A DNA stretch of 8,247 nucleotides from Candidatus Omnitrophota bacterium (GCA_023818785.1 JAMWCO010000056.1:1-8247), one strand, 5' to 3'. Positions 1 to 7,864 are shown, numbered from the stretch's first letter. Numbers and translations: made by a program. Notes: generated by a model from the letters alone, not told the origin.

Positions 1-148
1 AGAGGAAAACACAAATAAGATCCATTGTAAAAATAAAAAGCACTCCCAAAAAGAATCCTCCAAAAAATTTAGGTAAAATTGAAGCCTTTGATGTGAAAGT
101 ATGATATATTCCAAATATTCTAATCTGTAAAACGATATTAAAACCATT
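1..148 (-). pseudogene. Start of a probable membrane protein, frame uncertain, cut by window edge
   Basis: Downstream of the exporter, two minus-strand frames stay open to the window edge. One begins at ATG 147 but gives an unlikely product rich in F, L, W and H. The other, open from 148, reads like a real protein with NIVLQIRIFGIYHTFT, then SKASILPKFF and a hydrophobic helix GGFFLGVLFIFTMDLICVF. It has no ATG, GTG or TTG at its head. Adding one T to the TTTT run just after ATG 147 (bases 140-143) would join the ATG to the good frame. This may be a frameshift, a sequencing error, or a rare start codon. I do not recognise the family, and the gap to the exporter is only about 33 bases. Confidence 0.35.
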
Positions 149-179
149 TTAATTCATTGCCTTTAGGATTTTTCTTTTT

Positions 180-1847
180 TTAAAATTCATTGATTGAAAT
201 TTCCTCTTGTCTGACTATATCTATATCTATTATTTTATCTGCGTTATTTAATATGTTTTGATTATGGGTCACAGCAATAACTATCTTTCCTTCCTTTGCA
301 GTAGCCAAAATAGATTCAATTATAATTTTCTCGGTTTCCATATCTATATAAGTGATAGGCTCGTCAAGAATTAAAACATCGGGCTCCTTAAGAAAAGCTC
401 TTGCCAATGATATTCTTCTTTTTTCTCCTCCCGAAAGATTTTTCCCTCCTTCTTCTATATTTTTATTTTGAAATACAATAGGATTTAATCCAGCTTTTAA
501 CATAGCTTTTCTAATCATGTCTTCTTTAATTTGAAAATTTGGAGAAAGATTTTCAACTATTGTGCCTTTGAAAAGGAAAGGTTCTTGAGGAAGATAACCT
601 ATTTTTTCCCAGAAGGAATACAATCTAACTTCATTTAATGGATACTCATTGACAAAAATTTTTCCCTTTTCGGGCGGAATTATACCGAGTATCAGTCTTA
701 TTAAGGTTGACTTACCTATCCCGCTTCTTCCCTTAATTGCATACAGGACCCCTTTTTCAAATTCATATGAAAATCCTTTTATTAAATATTCATTATCATC
801 CCTGTATTTAAAATAAATATCTTCAAGTTTAATACTTTCAATTTTCTCTATGTTTTTCTTAATGAAAAAATGAGAAGGGTCTGAAGGTGCATTCAAAATT
901 TCATTTGTGCGTGTAACGGAGGCTAATATTCTATTTAATCCATTTATTTGATTGATTAAGCCTGTAAGAGCTCTAAAAACAATAAACAAAATTCCGATGT
1001 AGCTTATCGAAACTCCTATGGTCATTCTGGATGTTGAAATTAGAATACCAAAATACATCAAAAGAGCAAAAAAACCTGAAAAGGTTAAAAATGTCAGAAG
1101 AGATATGTATAATAGTCCTCTCACCTGGATAGAAAAAAAATTCTCTGAAATTTTTTTAATTTCATTCTTTAAACTTTTTTTAAATCTTTCAACAAAGCCC
1201 ATGACCCTCAATTCTACAATTCCTGAAATTGTCTCATTTATTTGACCAGAAAGATTGGAAAAATCATCTATATATTTTTTAAATTGTTTTGTCATAATTT
1301 TAGTAATAAAAAATATACCACTAATAACAAATATTAGAAATACCAAAATAAAAAAAGTGAAACTTATTGAGAGCAGTAAAGCAACCCCAATCCCAAAAAC
1401 AATTGTAAAAAAGTTTCTGAGTATTCCTAAAAAACTATCTCCAAAAAGGGAAGCTATGTTTAAAGAGTCTTCTACCCATCTGTTTTGAAGATATGCAGTT
1501 CTGAATTTAATTTGTTCGAGAAAAGGAAGTTTCAAAATATTCTCGAGAATAAGATTTTGATAGTAAACCCTTGCTTTTTTTGTTGAAATTTGAATAACAA
1601 TTCCAGATAATGTTTGAATAAATATTAACATTACAAAGAGGAATAAAAATATTTTACCCTCTTTAAGTATTGCTTCTATTGTTAATTTTTTCTCTTTAAA
1701 AATATCTATTAACTTTCCTAAGTAGATTGGTGCAAACACCGAAAGGATCGAGGTAAAAATATAGAGAAATGTAGCAAATAATAATAAGGGATGCTCTCTT
1801 TTTATAAAACCAATTAAAATCGAAATATTTAGATTTCGTAATTTCAT
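180..1847 (-). CDS. ABC exporter half-transporter, fused membrane and ATPase domains
   Basis: This 555-residue protein of the MsbA/ABCB exporter type has about six membrane helices in residues 20-297 and an ATPase domain from about 335. Visible motifs are Walker A GRSGIGKS (373-380), Q-loop Q421 in YLPQEPF, signature LSGGE (471-475), Walker B VLILDE (491-496) and H-loop H528 in VTHN. All are intact, so it should be active as a homodimer or with a partner. It has no N-terminal C39 peptidase domain, so it would not itself cut a leader. It is the second ABC system in the operon and a candidate exporter for the modified peptides, while the ABC-2 pair might provide immunity, or the reverse. The start overlaps the upstream stop as ATGA. 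Confidence 0.92.
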   Translation of the reverse strand: MKLRNLNISILIGFIKREHPLLLFATFLYIFTSILSVFAPIYLGKLIDIFKEKKLTIEAILKEGKIFLFLFVMLIFIQTLSGIVIQISTKKARVYYQNLILENILKLPFLEQIKFRTAYLQNRWVEDSLNIASLFGDSFLGILRNFFTIVFGIGVALLLSISFTFFILVFLIFVISGIFFITKIMTKQFKKYIDDFSNLSGQINETISGIVELRVMGFVERFKKSLKNEIKKISENFFSIQVRGLLYISLLTFLTFSGFFALLMYFGILISTSRMTIGVSISYIGILFIVFRALTGLINQINGLNRILASVTRTNEILNAPSDPSHFFIKKNIEKIESIKLEDIYFKYRDDNEYLIKGFSYEFEKGVLYAIKGRSGIGKSTLIRLILGIIPPEKGKIFVNEYPLNEVRLYSFWEKIGYLPQEPFLFKGTIVENLSPNFQIKEDMIRKAMLKAGLNPIVFQNKNIEEGGKNLSGGEKRRISLARAFLKEPDVLILDEPITYIDMETEKIIIESILATAKEGKIVIAVTHNQNILNNADKIIDIDIVRQEEISINEF

Positions 1848-2593
1848 ACCTTTCTATTTGAACTTAATTTTTTGTAGAGAGTCATAATTTTCATAGTTTT
1901 TTTTAAAAGAAAATTCGTTTCTTTTTTATCTAAAAAATACACTCCATTTGCGCATTTATTATGTAACTTAATAATTTTTTTAAAAGCTTCGTAGAACTCT
2001 TTCCCAAGATGCTTTTTGACTAGAATTAATAAAATTTTTGTCTTATTAGTAAAAATTTCTTTTGTGGCAAAAAAATTCTGTATAGCACATTTTGAGGCAT
2101 TAAAACATAATTCTACAACATCGTCAACAATGTATTTTTTTAACTTCATTTTTGCTATATTTAATCTTTCAATATAAAACTTTCTGCATTCCTCAAAAAA
2201 TTCTTTATATTTTACTGAAGGAGGTTTTTTATTAATTGATAAGTCTACCTCTCCAAATATGACAATTCCTTCTTTTTTTACTGCTGTGTAAAGAGGTATT
2301 TTCTCAATCTGGAAATCTTTTGCAGAAGTCATATTTATGTTCACATTTTTTTTGAAATTATTTTCCCATCGCATTTCTTCAAACAATCTCCTTACACTAT
2401 GGTCAATGCAATCCAAAATTACCAACAAATCAATATCAGAATTACTATCAGCATCCCCCCTTGCCCATGACCCAAATAAAATAACACCTTTTAAATTTTT
2501 AGCGAAAGCCTCTTTTAAAAGAGTAACTAAATAATTAATGATTTCATTAACAGCTATTGGATAAAAACAAATGGAATCACACCTTACATTCAT
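1844..2593 (-). CDS. MNT-type nucleotidyltransferase with HEPN-like C-terminal domain
   Basis: The 249-residue protein has a polymerase-beta/MNT nucleotidyltransferase domain with GSWARGDADSNSDIDLLV (41-58). This supplies the G-S nucleotide-binding turn and two metal-binding aspartates, D53 and D55. The usual third acidic residue is not obvious: the expected strand reads VNINM (84-88), with Asn where Asp is common. Residues 128-245 are all helical and resemble the HEPN-type helical domain paired with these enzymes, but no R-x4-6-H RNase motif is visible. Relatives transfer NMP to proteins, antibiotics or RNases (MntA/HepT pairs, kanamycin-type enzymes). In a peptide operon it might nucleotidylate the peptide, as suspected for the nucleotidyltransferases of some lasso peptide clusters, or give immunity; both are guesses. 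It overlaps the permease by 17 bases and ends in an ATGA overlap with the exporter. Confidence 0.8.
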   Translation of the reverse strand: MNVRCDSICFYPIAVNEIINYLVTLLKEAFAKNLKGVILFGSWARGDADSNSDIDLLVILDCIDHSVRRLFEEMRWENNFKKNVNINMTSAKDFQIEKIPLYTAVKKEGIVIFGEVDLSINKKPPSVKYKEFFEECRKFYIERLNIAKMKLKKYIVDDVVELCFNASKCAIQNFFATKEIFTNKTKILLILVKKHLGKEFYEAFKKIIKLHNKCANGVYFLDKKETNFLLKKTMKIMTLYKKLSSNRKV

Positions 2594-3347
2594 ATTTTCT
2601 AACCCTAAGTGTAAAAATGAAAAGGGACAAGATCAAGTAAATAGTAAAATTTAAAAAATATTGGGAAAATCTATTTGAGAATCCCCATCTCATTCCTACT
2701 TTTAGAAATTCATTTTGAAGTAAAAAAACAGAAGGAGATACATATGAAATTATTGTAGATATTTTCTCTGAACCAACAATCCAGTTAATAAGTGTTTTAG
2801 AATTTAAAAGAGAAAATACCACATAAAGCATAAATGAAAGTAAACCCCCTCCTCTTGAAGTTTTTGATAAAGCAAAAACTGAAGATAATACTGATATAAA
2901 TAGTATATTATAACTTATCATTGAAACACCGCAAAAGAAACTCCATTGTATTAAACCAAAAATTAGTTGAGAAAAAGCTAAACTAATAAATCCAATGAAT
3001 AAAAGAAGAATTGAAAAACCAAATACATAGGCAACAAGCTTAGAAGTGAAAAATTTTGTCCTTGAAATATAAATTAAAGAGATTTCATGAAATTTCTCTC
3101 TTTTTTCTTCTTCAATCTCTTCTGCAATATGAATACTAACTGTAAGAAGGAAGATGTAAATAAAGAAATGCTGAAGAAATAGTCTTACATAATCAGAAAG
3201 ATCCCTACTATAATTTCCTGATTCAATCTTTATTATTAAGCCTTTGCCCGGAGTCATAGCAAGAATAATGACTCCTAAAATAAATATATATAAAAACTTT
3301 TTACTTTTTAAAATGTCAATAATAGTACTTTTAAAAACTACTAACAT
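2577..3347 (-). CDS. ABC-2 type transporter permease
   Basis: This 256-residue integral membrane protein has about six hydrophobic segments, near residues 18-32, 57-75, 101-127, 133-160, 168-182 and 230-247. After segment 2 there is a charged stretch (EEIEEEKREKFHEISLIY, 77-94). Its E-x-R-x-K-F-x-E-I pattern is typical of ABC-2 permeases, where the cytoplasmic coupling element follows the second helix. It directly follows the ABC-2 ATPase and overlaps it by 17 bases, so the two should form one transporter of two permeases plus two ATPases. The substrate is not shown by sequence. In RiPP operons such pairs serve export of the product or self-immunity. The ribosome binding site is weak (GGGA), consistent with coupling to the ATPase, so the amber codon upstream could also lower permease synthesis. 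Confidence 0.85.
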   Translation of the reverse strand: MLVVFKSTIIDILKSKKFLYIFILGVIILAMTPGKGLIIKIESGNYSRDLSDYVRLFLQHFFIYIFLLTVSIHIAEEIEEEKREKFHEISLIYISRTKFFTSKLVAYVFGFSILLLFIGFISLAFSQLIFGLIQWSFFCGVSMISYNILFISVLSSVFALSKTSRGGGLLSFMLYVVFSLLNSKTLINWIVGSEKISTIISYVSPSVFLLQNEFLKVGMRWGFSNRFSQYFLNFTIYLILSLFIFTLRVRKYECKV

Positions 3348-4026
3348 TGTTTATTTCCCGTACAATTTTATAAAAATGAGACTCAAGATTCCATCCTTCA
3401 GAAATTTTAATAATTCCTTCATCCTTTTTTTGTCCATTTACAATAATTATATACTTATCTCCCAATTTCTCCATTTCATCTAATAGATGAGAAGAAATAA
3501 TTATTGTTTTACCCTTTTCTTTTTCTTCTTTGATCTATTTTCTCATCTCTATCTTTCCTATTGGGTCTAAACCAGAGGTCGGCTCGTCAAGTAAAAGGAT
3601 ATCAGGAGTTATAAGCAGGGCTTGAATAAGCTTAACCCTTTGCTTCATACCATGAGAAAGTTCTTTTATTTTTGCATTTCTCTTATCTTTTAGTCCAAAT
3701 TTTTCAAGGAAAAAATAAAGTCTTTTGTAAAGGGTTTCTTTTTCTATTTTACAAAGTTCTCCTATAAATTTAAGATACCTTTCTACTTTCCAGTCAGGTT
3801 TCCCCACATTTTCTTCGGGCATATATCCAAACACACATCTTTCTGGAAGGATTACTCTCCCATCATCAGGAAAAAGAAGCCCCAAAATTATCTTTATTAA
3901 CGTAGTCTTTCCTGCGCCATTAGGCCCAAGAATAAGAAAAATCTCTCCTTTTTCTACTTTAAGACTCACTTCCTTTAATGCGAGGGTTTTTCCATAATGC
4001 TTCTTAATATTTGAAACTTCTATCAT
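3331..4026 (-). pseudogene. ABC-2 transporter ATPase interrupted by in-frame amber codon
   Basis: From ATG 4026 the frame encodes an ABC ATPase of the ABC-2 (drug/peptide export) type. It has Walker A GPNGAGKT (34-41), signature LSHGM (123-127), Walker B ILLLDE (143-148) and D-loop SGLD (151-154). At codon 164 (minus-strand TAG, bases 3532-3534) translation should stop after 163 residues. The same frame continues without shift for another 67 codons and completes the family pattern: KGKTIIISSHLLDEME with the H-loop histidine at 180, then a C-terminal tail ending NNVSSF and TAA at 3331. The full length of 231 positions is normal for the family. The 163-residue product would lack the H-loop and be inactive. 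The rest is well conserved, so this is either a very recent mutation, a sequencing error, or amber readthrough. The frame overlaps the permease start by 17 bases. Confidence 0.85.
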
Positions 4027-4940
4027 TCCTTTACCTCATAAATGAGAACTCTTCCCTCCTCATCGATTCCCCATAACTTATCTTCCAAAATGTCAAAGCT
4101 TACGAGCTTTTCCCTTATATTAAATTTTTTTATAAAATTTCCATTTTCTAATTGAAATATTATTGAATCTCCCTTTTTGTCTCGTGATAATAAATATATA
4201 AACTTATCTTTGCTAATCATATCATAATTTAAAGCCCTTTTTAAAAGAACATTCAAGCCTTTTTGTTCTATCTCTGGCTTCTCTATGGATTTAATAGGGA
4301 GAAAATATTCTCTAACAAGCATGCCATTCTCGGAAAATTTAACAACTTTGTTGGAAAGATAGAAAGCAAAAAATATATTCTCATGGGAAACAGTTAAAAT
4401 GCCAAAATTTTTATAAATTGAATCAAAATTTAATCCTTCCATTGGTATACAATCTAAAAATGAAGCAATAGGCTTTAACCCGTTTTCTTCAATAAATGCA
4501 TGTAGTAATTTTTGCCCTTCAAGAAAAGTAATTGTAGAAATATATATTTTTTTATTATTTACTGCTATATTATATGGGTTAGACAAATTTATTTTTTTGG
4601 AGATTATATATTTTCCATCAATTTCACTGAAAATTTCAATTTTAAACCCTTCCGCATCTAGGACATAAACTTTTTGGTCATTTATACAAAAGTCAGTGAC
4701 ATTTGTGAATTCCCCTGGTCCTTGCCCTTTTTGTCCAAGCCTTAAGATGATTTTCCCTTCATTATCTATTACCTTTATTGACATCTCGGCTTTATCAAGA
4801 ATAAAGACTTTCTTATTGTAGCATCTGATTTTTATTGGATTAAATACTTCTCCTTTAAACTCGCTTTTTCTTAGAGTTTCATCAGCAAAACCAATGCTTA
4901 AAAGAAAAAATAGAGAGAAAAGAAGAATATTTTTTTTCAT
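4023..4940 (-). CDS. Exported six-bladed beta-propeller protein
   Basis: The 305 residues start with a clear signal peptide (MKKNILLFSLFFLLSIGFA, cleavage near residue 19). The rest is built of repeated strand groups of the NHL/six-bladed type: residues 36-64, 80-114, 120-152, 178-212, 243-272 and 279-303. The diagnostic LGQKGQGPGEF lies at 68-78. VFILD, VYVLD and FIYLL strands followed by xIxIF-type strands fit blades. No catalytic motif is visible. Such propellers usually bind ligands or proteins in the periplasm or at the surface. It sits between the transglutaminase-like gene and an ABC transporter, so binding the exported peptide or presenting it to a partner is a reasonable guess. A GAGGAG ribosome binding site precedes the ATG, within the end of the upstream gene. 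Six-bladed propellers of this style are abundant in Aminicenantes and Bacteroidota. Confidence 0.85.
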   Translation of the reverse strand: MKKNILLFSLFFLLSIGFADETLRKSEFKGEVFNPIKIRCYNKKVFILDKAEMSIKVIDNEGKIILRLGQKGQGPGEFTNVTDFCINDQKVYVLDAEGFKIEIFSEIDGKYIISKKINLSNPYNIAVNNKKIYISTITFLEGQKLLHAFIEENGLKPIASFLDCIPMEGLNFDSIYKNFGILTVSHENIFFAFYLSNKVVKFSENGMLVREYFLPIKSIEKPEIEQKGLNVLLKRALNYDMISKDKFIYLLSRDKKGDSIIFQLENGNFIKKFNIREKLVSFDILEDKLWGIDEEGRVLIYEVKE

Positions 4941-6361
4941 AGGCTCTCCTCGTAGATAAAATTATGATATTTATTTTTATCTATGTTCTTGTAAAAAAAG
5001 AGACAATCTGGATAATGGCAAATTTCATATATTGGATCCATTATTATTTCCAATTTTAGATTCAGTGCACTTATAAGCTTAAGATAATCAATATTTCTTT
5101 CAATATTAGCTAATTTGATATAATTTAATCCGACTTCTGTAGAACCGATGGTGGGGTCCAATGGAACCCAATTACCATTTAAACACAACTCTACCCATTG
5201 GTGAAATGAATAAACGAAATTATTCTTTTGTTTATTTAAAACAATTCCTACGACCCTTCTGCCAGGAATATTTAAAACAGAACACATTGCCAGGAATAAA
5301 TTTGTGATTCCTTGACAATCGGCTTTCTTCTTATTTAATACAATTTCAGGTTCAAAATTTTCCTCTTGTGAAGGCTTGATATTCCATTTTATCCATCCAA
5401 TTATTCTTTGTATTTTCTCCTTCTCTTCTTTAGAACCTTTTAAAATATTTTGAGTAAGTTTTGTGATTGCAGCTGATTTTTTAATGAAAAAATCAGATGA
5501 AGAACATTTATAGTTACCCAAAGGGTAGTTCTTCTGATAATTTTTTAAAATCTTTATTATGTACATTGCGGAATTTTTATCTTGAAATTTATTTATTATC
5601 TTTTGTCTATAATCCTCTGGCAAGCTAAAACTTTCACTAAATGTAAGTTTATAAATAATAAAATCTCCTTTAGAAAACCCATCAAACTGAGGATGGACAA
5701 TTACTCTATTAGATCTTTCATCTTTGTTAGTTAAAAGCCCAAGAATTAACTTATTTTCCAATCTTTCATCAAATATCAGAACTTGACCTAAAATTAAGCA
5801 ATAAATATCTTCATCATAGAAATAAATTTCACGAATTCGAAGATTTAGCTTATCTACCATGTAAAAAATATCAACATAATTGTTTTTATTAAAATTTTCT
5901 ATTCTCATTTCAAATATATCCATTGTATTCTCATAAAAAACATTTAAGTTGGAGGCTAATTTTTCGCCTTTTTTTAATTTTCTATGTGTATATAGATGTA
6001 CAATACTTGACGGTAAAACATTTTTTGGTAAGGAATAGCTCTTCTTTCCAATTTTATAGGTTTTACCCGTTCTTATCGAAAAACTTTCTCCTTTCTTTTT
6101 TATTTTGCCCCTTGTAAATGAGAAATCTTTTTCAATAACAAATTTAAAATGTATTTCTTCCTCTCCTTTTTTATTTATTAACTTTTTTTCATAATAAATA
6201 TTATTCACTGTTTCTTTTATATTTTCTATTATTTTCCCTTCAAAAACACCCATTCTAAGTATTTTCAGAGTTCTGGTCCATCTTGGACTTTCTTGAGACA
6301 CAAGAACTTGATTCCATATTAAAACTATTAAAAAGAGCCTCATAAAAGCATTGAACCTCAT
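4937..6361 (-). CDS. Exported transglutaminase-like cysteine protein
   Basis: This 474-residue protein begins with a probable signal peptide: basic MRFNAFMR, a hydrophobic stretch LFLIVLIWNQVLV, and possible cleavage near SQES. It would therefore act outside the cytoplasmic membrane. Residues 30-290 form a beta-rich region I cannot assign. Residues 300-405 carry the transglutaminase-core fold, with catalytic C349 in KADCQG, H387 in FHQWVEL and D402 in PLDPT. Bacterial members of this fold are often thiol peptidases rather than cross-linkers. In this operon a role in removing the leader of, or otherwise acting on, exported peptides is plausible, since no C39, S8 or S41 peptidase is present; that is inference. 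The start at 6361 rests on an AGGAG site and the signal peptide. Its TGA overlaps the next ATG. Confidence 0.88.
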   Translation of the reverse strand: MRFNAFMRLFLIVLIWNQVLVSQESPRWTRTLKILRMGVFEGKIIENIKETVNNIYYEKKLINKKGEEEIHFKFVIEKDFSFTRGKIKKKGESFSIRTGKTYKIGKKSYSLPKNVLPSSIVHLYTHRKLKKGEKLASNLNVFYENTMDIFEMRIENFNKNNYVDIFYMVDKLNLRIREIYFYDEDIYCLILGQVLIFDERLENKLILGLLTNKDERSNRVIVHPQFDGFSKGDFIIYKLTFSESFSLPEDYRQKIINKFQDKNSAMYIIKILKNYQKNYPLGNYKCSSSDFFIKKSAAITKLTQNILKGSKEEKEKIQRIIGWIKWNIKPSQEENFEPEIVLNKKKADCQGITNLFLAMCSVLNIPGRRVVGIVLNKQKNNFVYSFHQWVELCLNGNWVPLDPTIGSTEVGLNYIKLANIERNIDYLKLISALNLKLEIIMDPIYEICHYPDCLFFYKNIDKNKYHNFIYEESL

Positions 6362-7691
6362 CTTTTTCTCCTAAACATTTTATAACACATGAATAATATT
6401 TTTCAAATTCTTCGCAATTGGGATGGGGCTTATAGAATGAACCATACTTAAAATATGAACTTGCATAACATCCACCACCACAAAAATATCTCACATTACA
6501 TTCCTTACAATTATCCTTTTCTTCTACGGAGGGTAGATTTCTTAAAAAAATTTTCATTTTATTTAATATTGACTCTTCTAAAATATTGCCTATTATTAAA
6601 GTCTTATCATCCACCGAAAAGAAAAGATGACAAGGAACAACATCACCATTTTCTTTAATTCCAATCACTTTTTCAACCATGCCACAACGATTTTTTATTA
6701 TTGGTACCATTTTCTTGCTTAATTTATCATGAAAAATGTTCAGGCCAGTTGAGCTATCCACTTGGAAAGTTTCACTTCTTAGATCTTCCCACAAAATGAA
6801 CAAGAAATTGCTAAACTCGCTTCCACTTAATTTAAAGCTTGGATGAATAGCACCTCTACCCGCAGGTTGAAAAAGACTAAAACTCATGGTAACTTCTAAA
6901 TTGTTTGCAAATTTTCTGAATCTTTCTAATGTCCATAGATTTGTTCTATTAATTGTTGCACAAATATTTATAGATTCCTTTGAGAAGCCAACATCTTTTA
7001 AATTCTTAATTGCTTCCAGACATTTATCAAAAGTTCCTTTACCTCTTAACCTATCATGAATTTTCTTTTCTGGGCTTTCTAAACTAATAGAAATGATATC
7101 TATTTCACTATTTTTTAACTTTTTTGCAATGTCTTTATTTATTAAGATACCATTTGTGGTAAGAATTACATTTTCGAACTTTTCTTTTGAAAGCTTTATT
7201 ATATCAAATATATCTTCCCTTAAAAGTGGCTCCCCTCCGGTAAGAACTAAGTTTTTTATATTTAATTTTTTGGCACTTTCGGTCAAAATTTTGGTTGATA
7301 AATTTATATCTCCCTTTACTCTTTGTAATGAAAATCGAGGATTTGCGTAGCAAAATTTACATTTTAAATTACAATATTTTGTCACCTCATAATATGCATT
7401 TTCTGGTAATCTTTCACTACTTCTACTTTTAATTTCACTATCAATATCAAAATATTCAGCTATTAAATATTTTTTATTTTTAAGATATTCCAACAATGCA
7501 TAAAATTTCTCTTTCTCTTGAACTTCTAAAATATTTAATTTATCTCCACCGCTTAAAAAGTCCTCTATAAAATTCCATCCCTCCTTTTTCAGTTTTATAA
7601 ATGAACTATTTTTGAGGTGAACTAATACAATTTCTTCTTTAAAATCTAAAATTCTTACATTTTTATCAATTTTTAAGTTTTTCTTTTCCAT
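6255..7691 (-). CDS. PqqD-like/radical SAM/SPASM peptide maturase
   Basis: This 478-residue protein probably installs cross-links in the upstream peptides. Residues 1-80 look like a PqqD-type winged-helix recognition domain (RRE), with GWNFIEDFLSGGD at 38-50 and a helix ending LKNKKYLIA. The radical SAM core starts at about 97 with C107-x3-C111-x2-C114 for the catalytic 4Fe-4S cluster and GGEP (152-155) for SAM binding. A textbook SPASM domain follows: C336-x12-G349-x4-C354, then C395-x2-C398-x5-C404-x3-C408, and C426, enough for two auxiliary clusters. SPASM enzymes with an N-terminal RRE make sactionine, ranthionine, cyclophane or related links; which applies here is unknown. The start at 7691 has only a weak ribosome binding site (TGAAG), unlike the precursors. 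The last 36 residues (443-478) overlap the next gene by 107 bases, look unlike family tails, and probably come from a one-base indel. Confidence 0.93.
   Translation of the reverse strand: MEKKNLKIDKNVRILDFKEEIVLVHLKNSSFIKLKKEGWNFIEDFLSGGDKLNILEVQEKEKFYALLEYLKNKKYLIAEYFDIDSEIKSRSSERLPENAYYEVTKYCNLKCKFCYANPRFSLQRVKGDINLSTKILTESAKKLNIKNLVLTGGEPLLREDIFDIIKLSKEKFENVILTTNGILINKDIAKKLKNSEIDIISISLESPEKKIHDRLRGKGTFDKCLEAIKNLKDVGFSKESINICATINRTNLWTLERFRKFANNLEVTMSFSLFQPAGRGAIHPSFKLSGSEFSNFLFILWEDLRSETFQVDSSTGLNIFHDKLSKKMVPIIKNRCGMVEKVIGIKENGDVVPCHLFFSVDDKTLIIGNILEESILNKMKIFLRNLPSVEEKDNCKECNVRYFCGGGCYASSYFKYGSFYKPHPNCEEFEKYYSCVIKCLGEKDEVQCFYEALFNSFNMESSSCVSRKSKMDQNSENT
6368..6372 (-). promoter_or_regulatory. 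Ribosome binding site fixing the transglutaminase-like start
   Basis: AGGAG followed by AAAAAG and ATG (6361) on the minus strand is a strong, well-spaced site inside the 3' end of the maturase gene. It supports starting the next protein at 6361 despite the long overlap. Confidence 0.75.
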
Positions 7692-7725
7692 TTAGCTTCA
7701 GTTATAATTTAATCAATTATTAATT

Positions 7726-7854
7726 TTATTCTTTAGATGGAATACCTATGTAAAATCTCAAGCATTTACCAAATACCCCAATTTCAATCAACCAACAATC
7801 ACTATTATTTAGTTTTCCATTATTTTCATAATTCTCATATAAAACATCAAACAT
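7726..7854 (-). CDS. Putative RiPP precursor peptide 3
   Basis: This 42-residue peptide starts at ATG 7854 and ends with TAA. It opens MFDVLYENYE, a diverged copy of the MFEILY leader start, followed by an Asn-rich linker (8-18). It then has D19-C20 in the C-x3-E-I-G-V block (20-27), a three-residue spacer (FGK), and C31 in CLRFYIGI (31-38). The tail is PSKE. CLRFYIGI matches CLKFYIGI of precursor 1 almost exactly, while the short spacer matches precursor 2. It lies 34 bases upstream of the maturase. The absence of a signal peptide, the paralogy and the position support a precursor role. Unlike precursor 2 it has only the two shared cysteines, so any cross-link common to all three should involve C20 and C31 or their neighbours. 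Confidence 0.85.
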   Translation of the reverse strand: MFDVLYENYENNGKLNNSDCWLIEIGVFGKCLRFYIGIPSKE

Positions 7855-7858
7855 TTTG

Positions 7859-7864
7859 CCTCCT
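7859..7864 (-). promoter_or_regulatory. Ribosome binding site of precursor peptide 3
   Basis: The minus-strand sequence AGGAGG sits four bases (CAAA) before the ATG at 7854. Its spacing matches that of precursor 1. Confidence 0.8.

Noticed and set aside
1018..1488. Plus-strand ORFs inside the ABC exporter (1018-1245 and 1255-1488)
   Set aside because: They are antisense to an intact, motif-complete gene, with lysine-rich, domain-free products typical of shadow frames in AT-rich DNA.
2337..3483. Plus-strand ORFs 2337-2534 and 3244-3483
   Set aside because: They run antisense to the nucleotidyltransferase and to the ABC-2 genes. No recognisable protein features are present, and the second spans the gene junction there.
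5923..7350. Plus-strand ORFs at 5923-6117, 6455-6658 and 7093-7350
   Set aside because: All are antisense to the transglutaminase-like or radical SAM genes, whose catalytic motifs lie in the minus-strand frames.
7692..7725. Fourth precursor or hidden leader between precursor 3 and the maturase
   Set aside because: The 34 bases have no GGAGG site, no MF-x-x-LY start and no I-G-V block.
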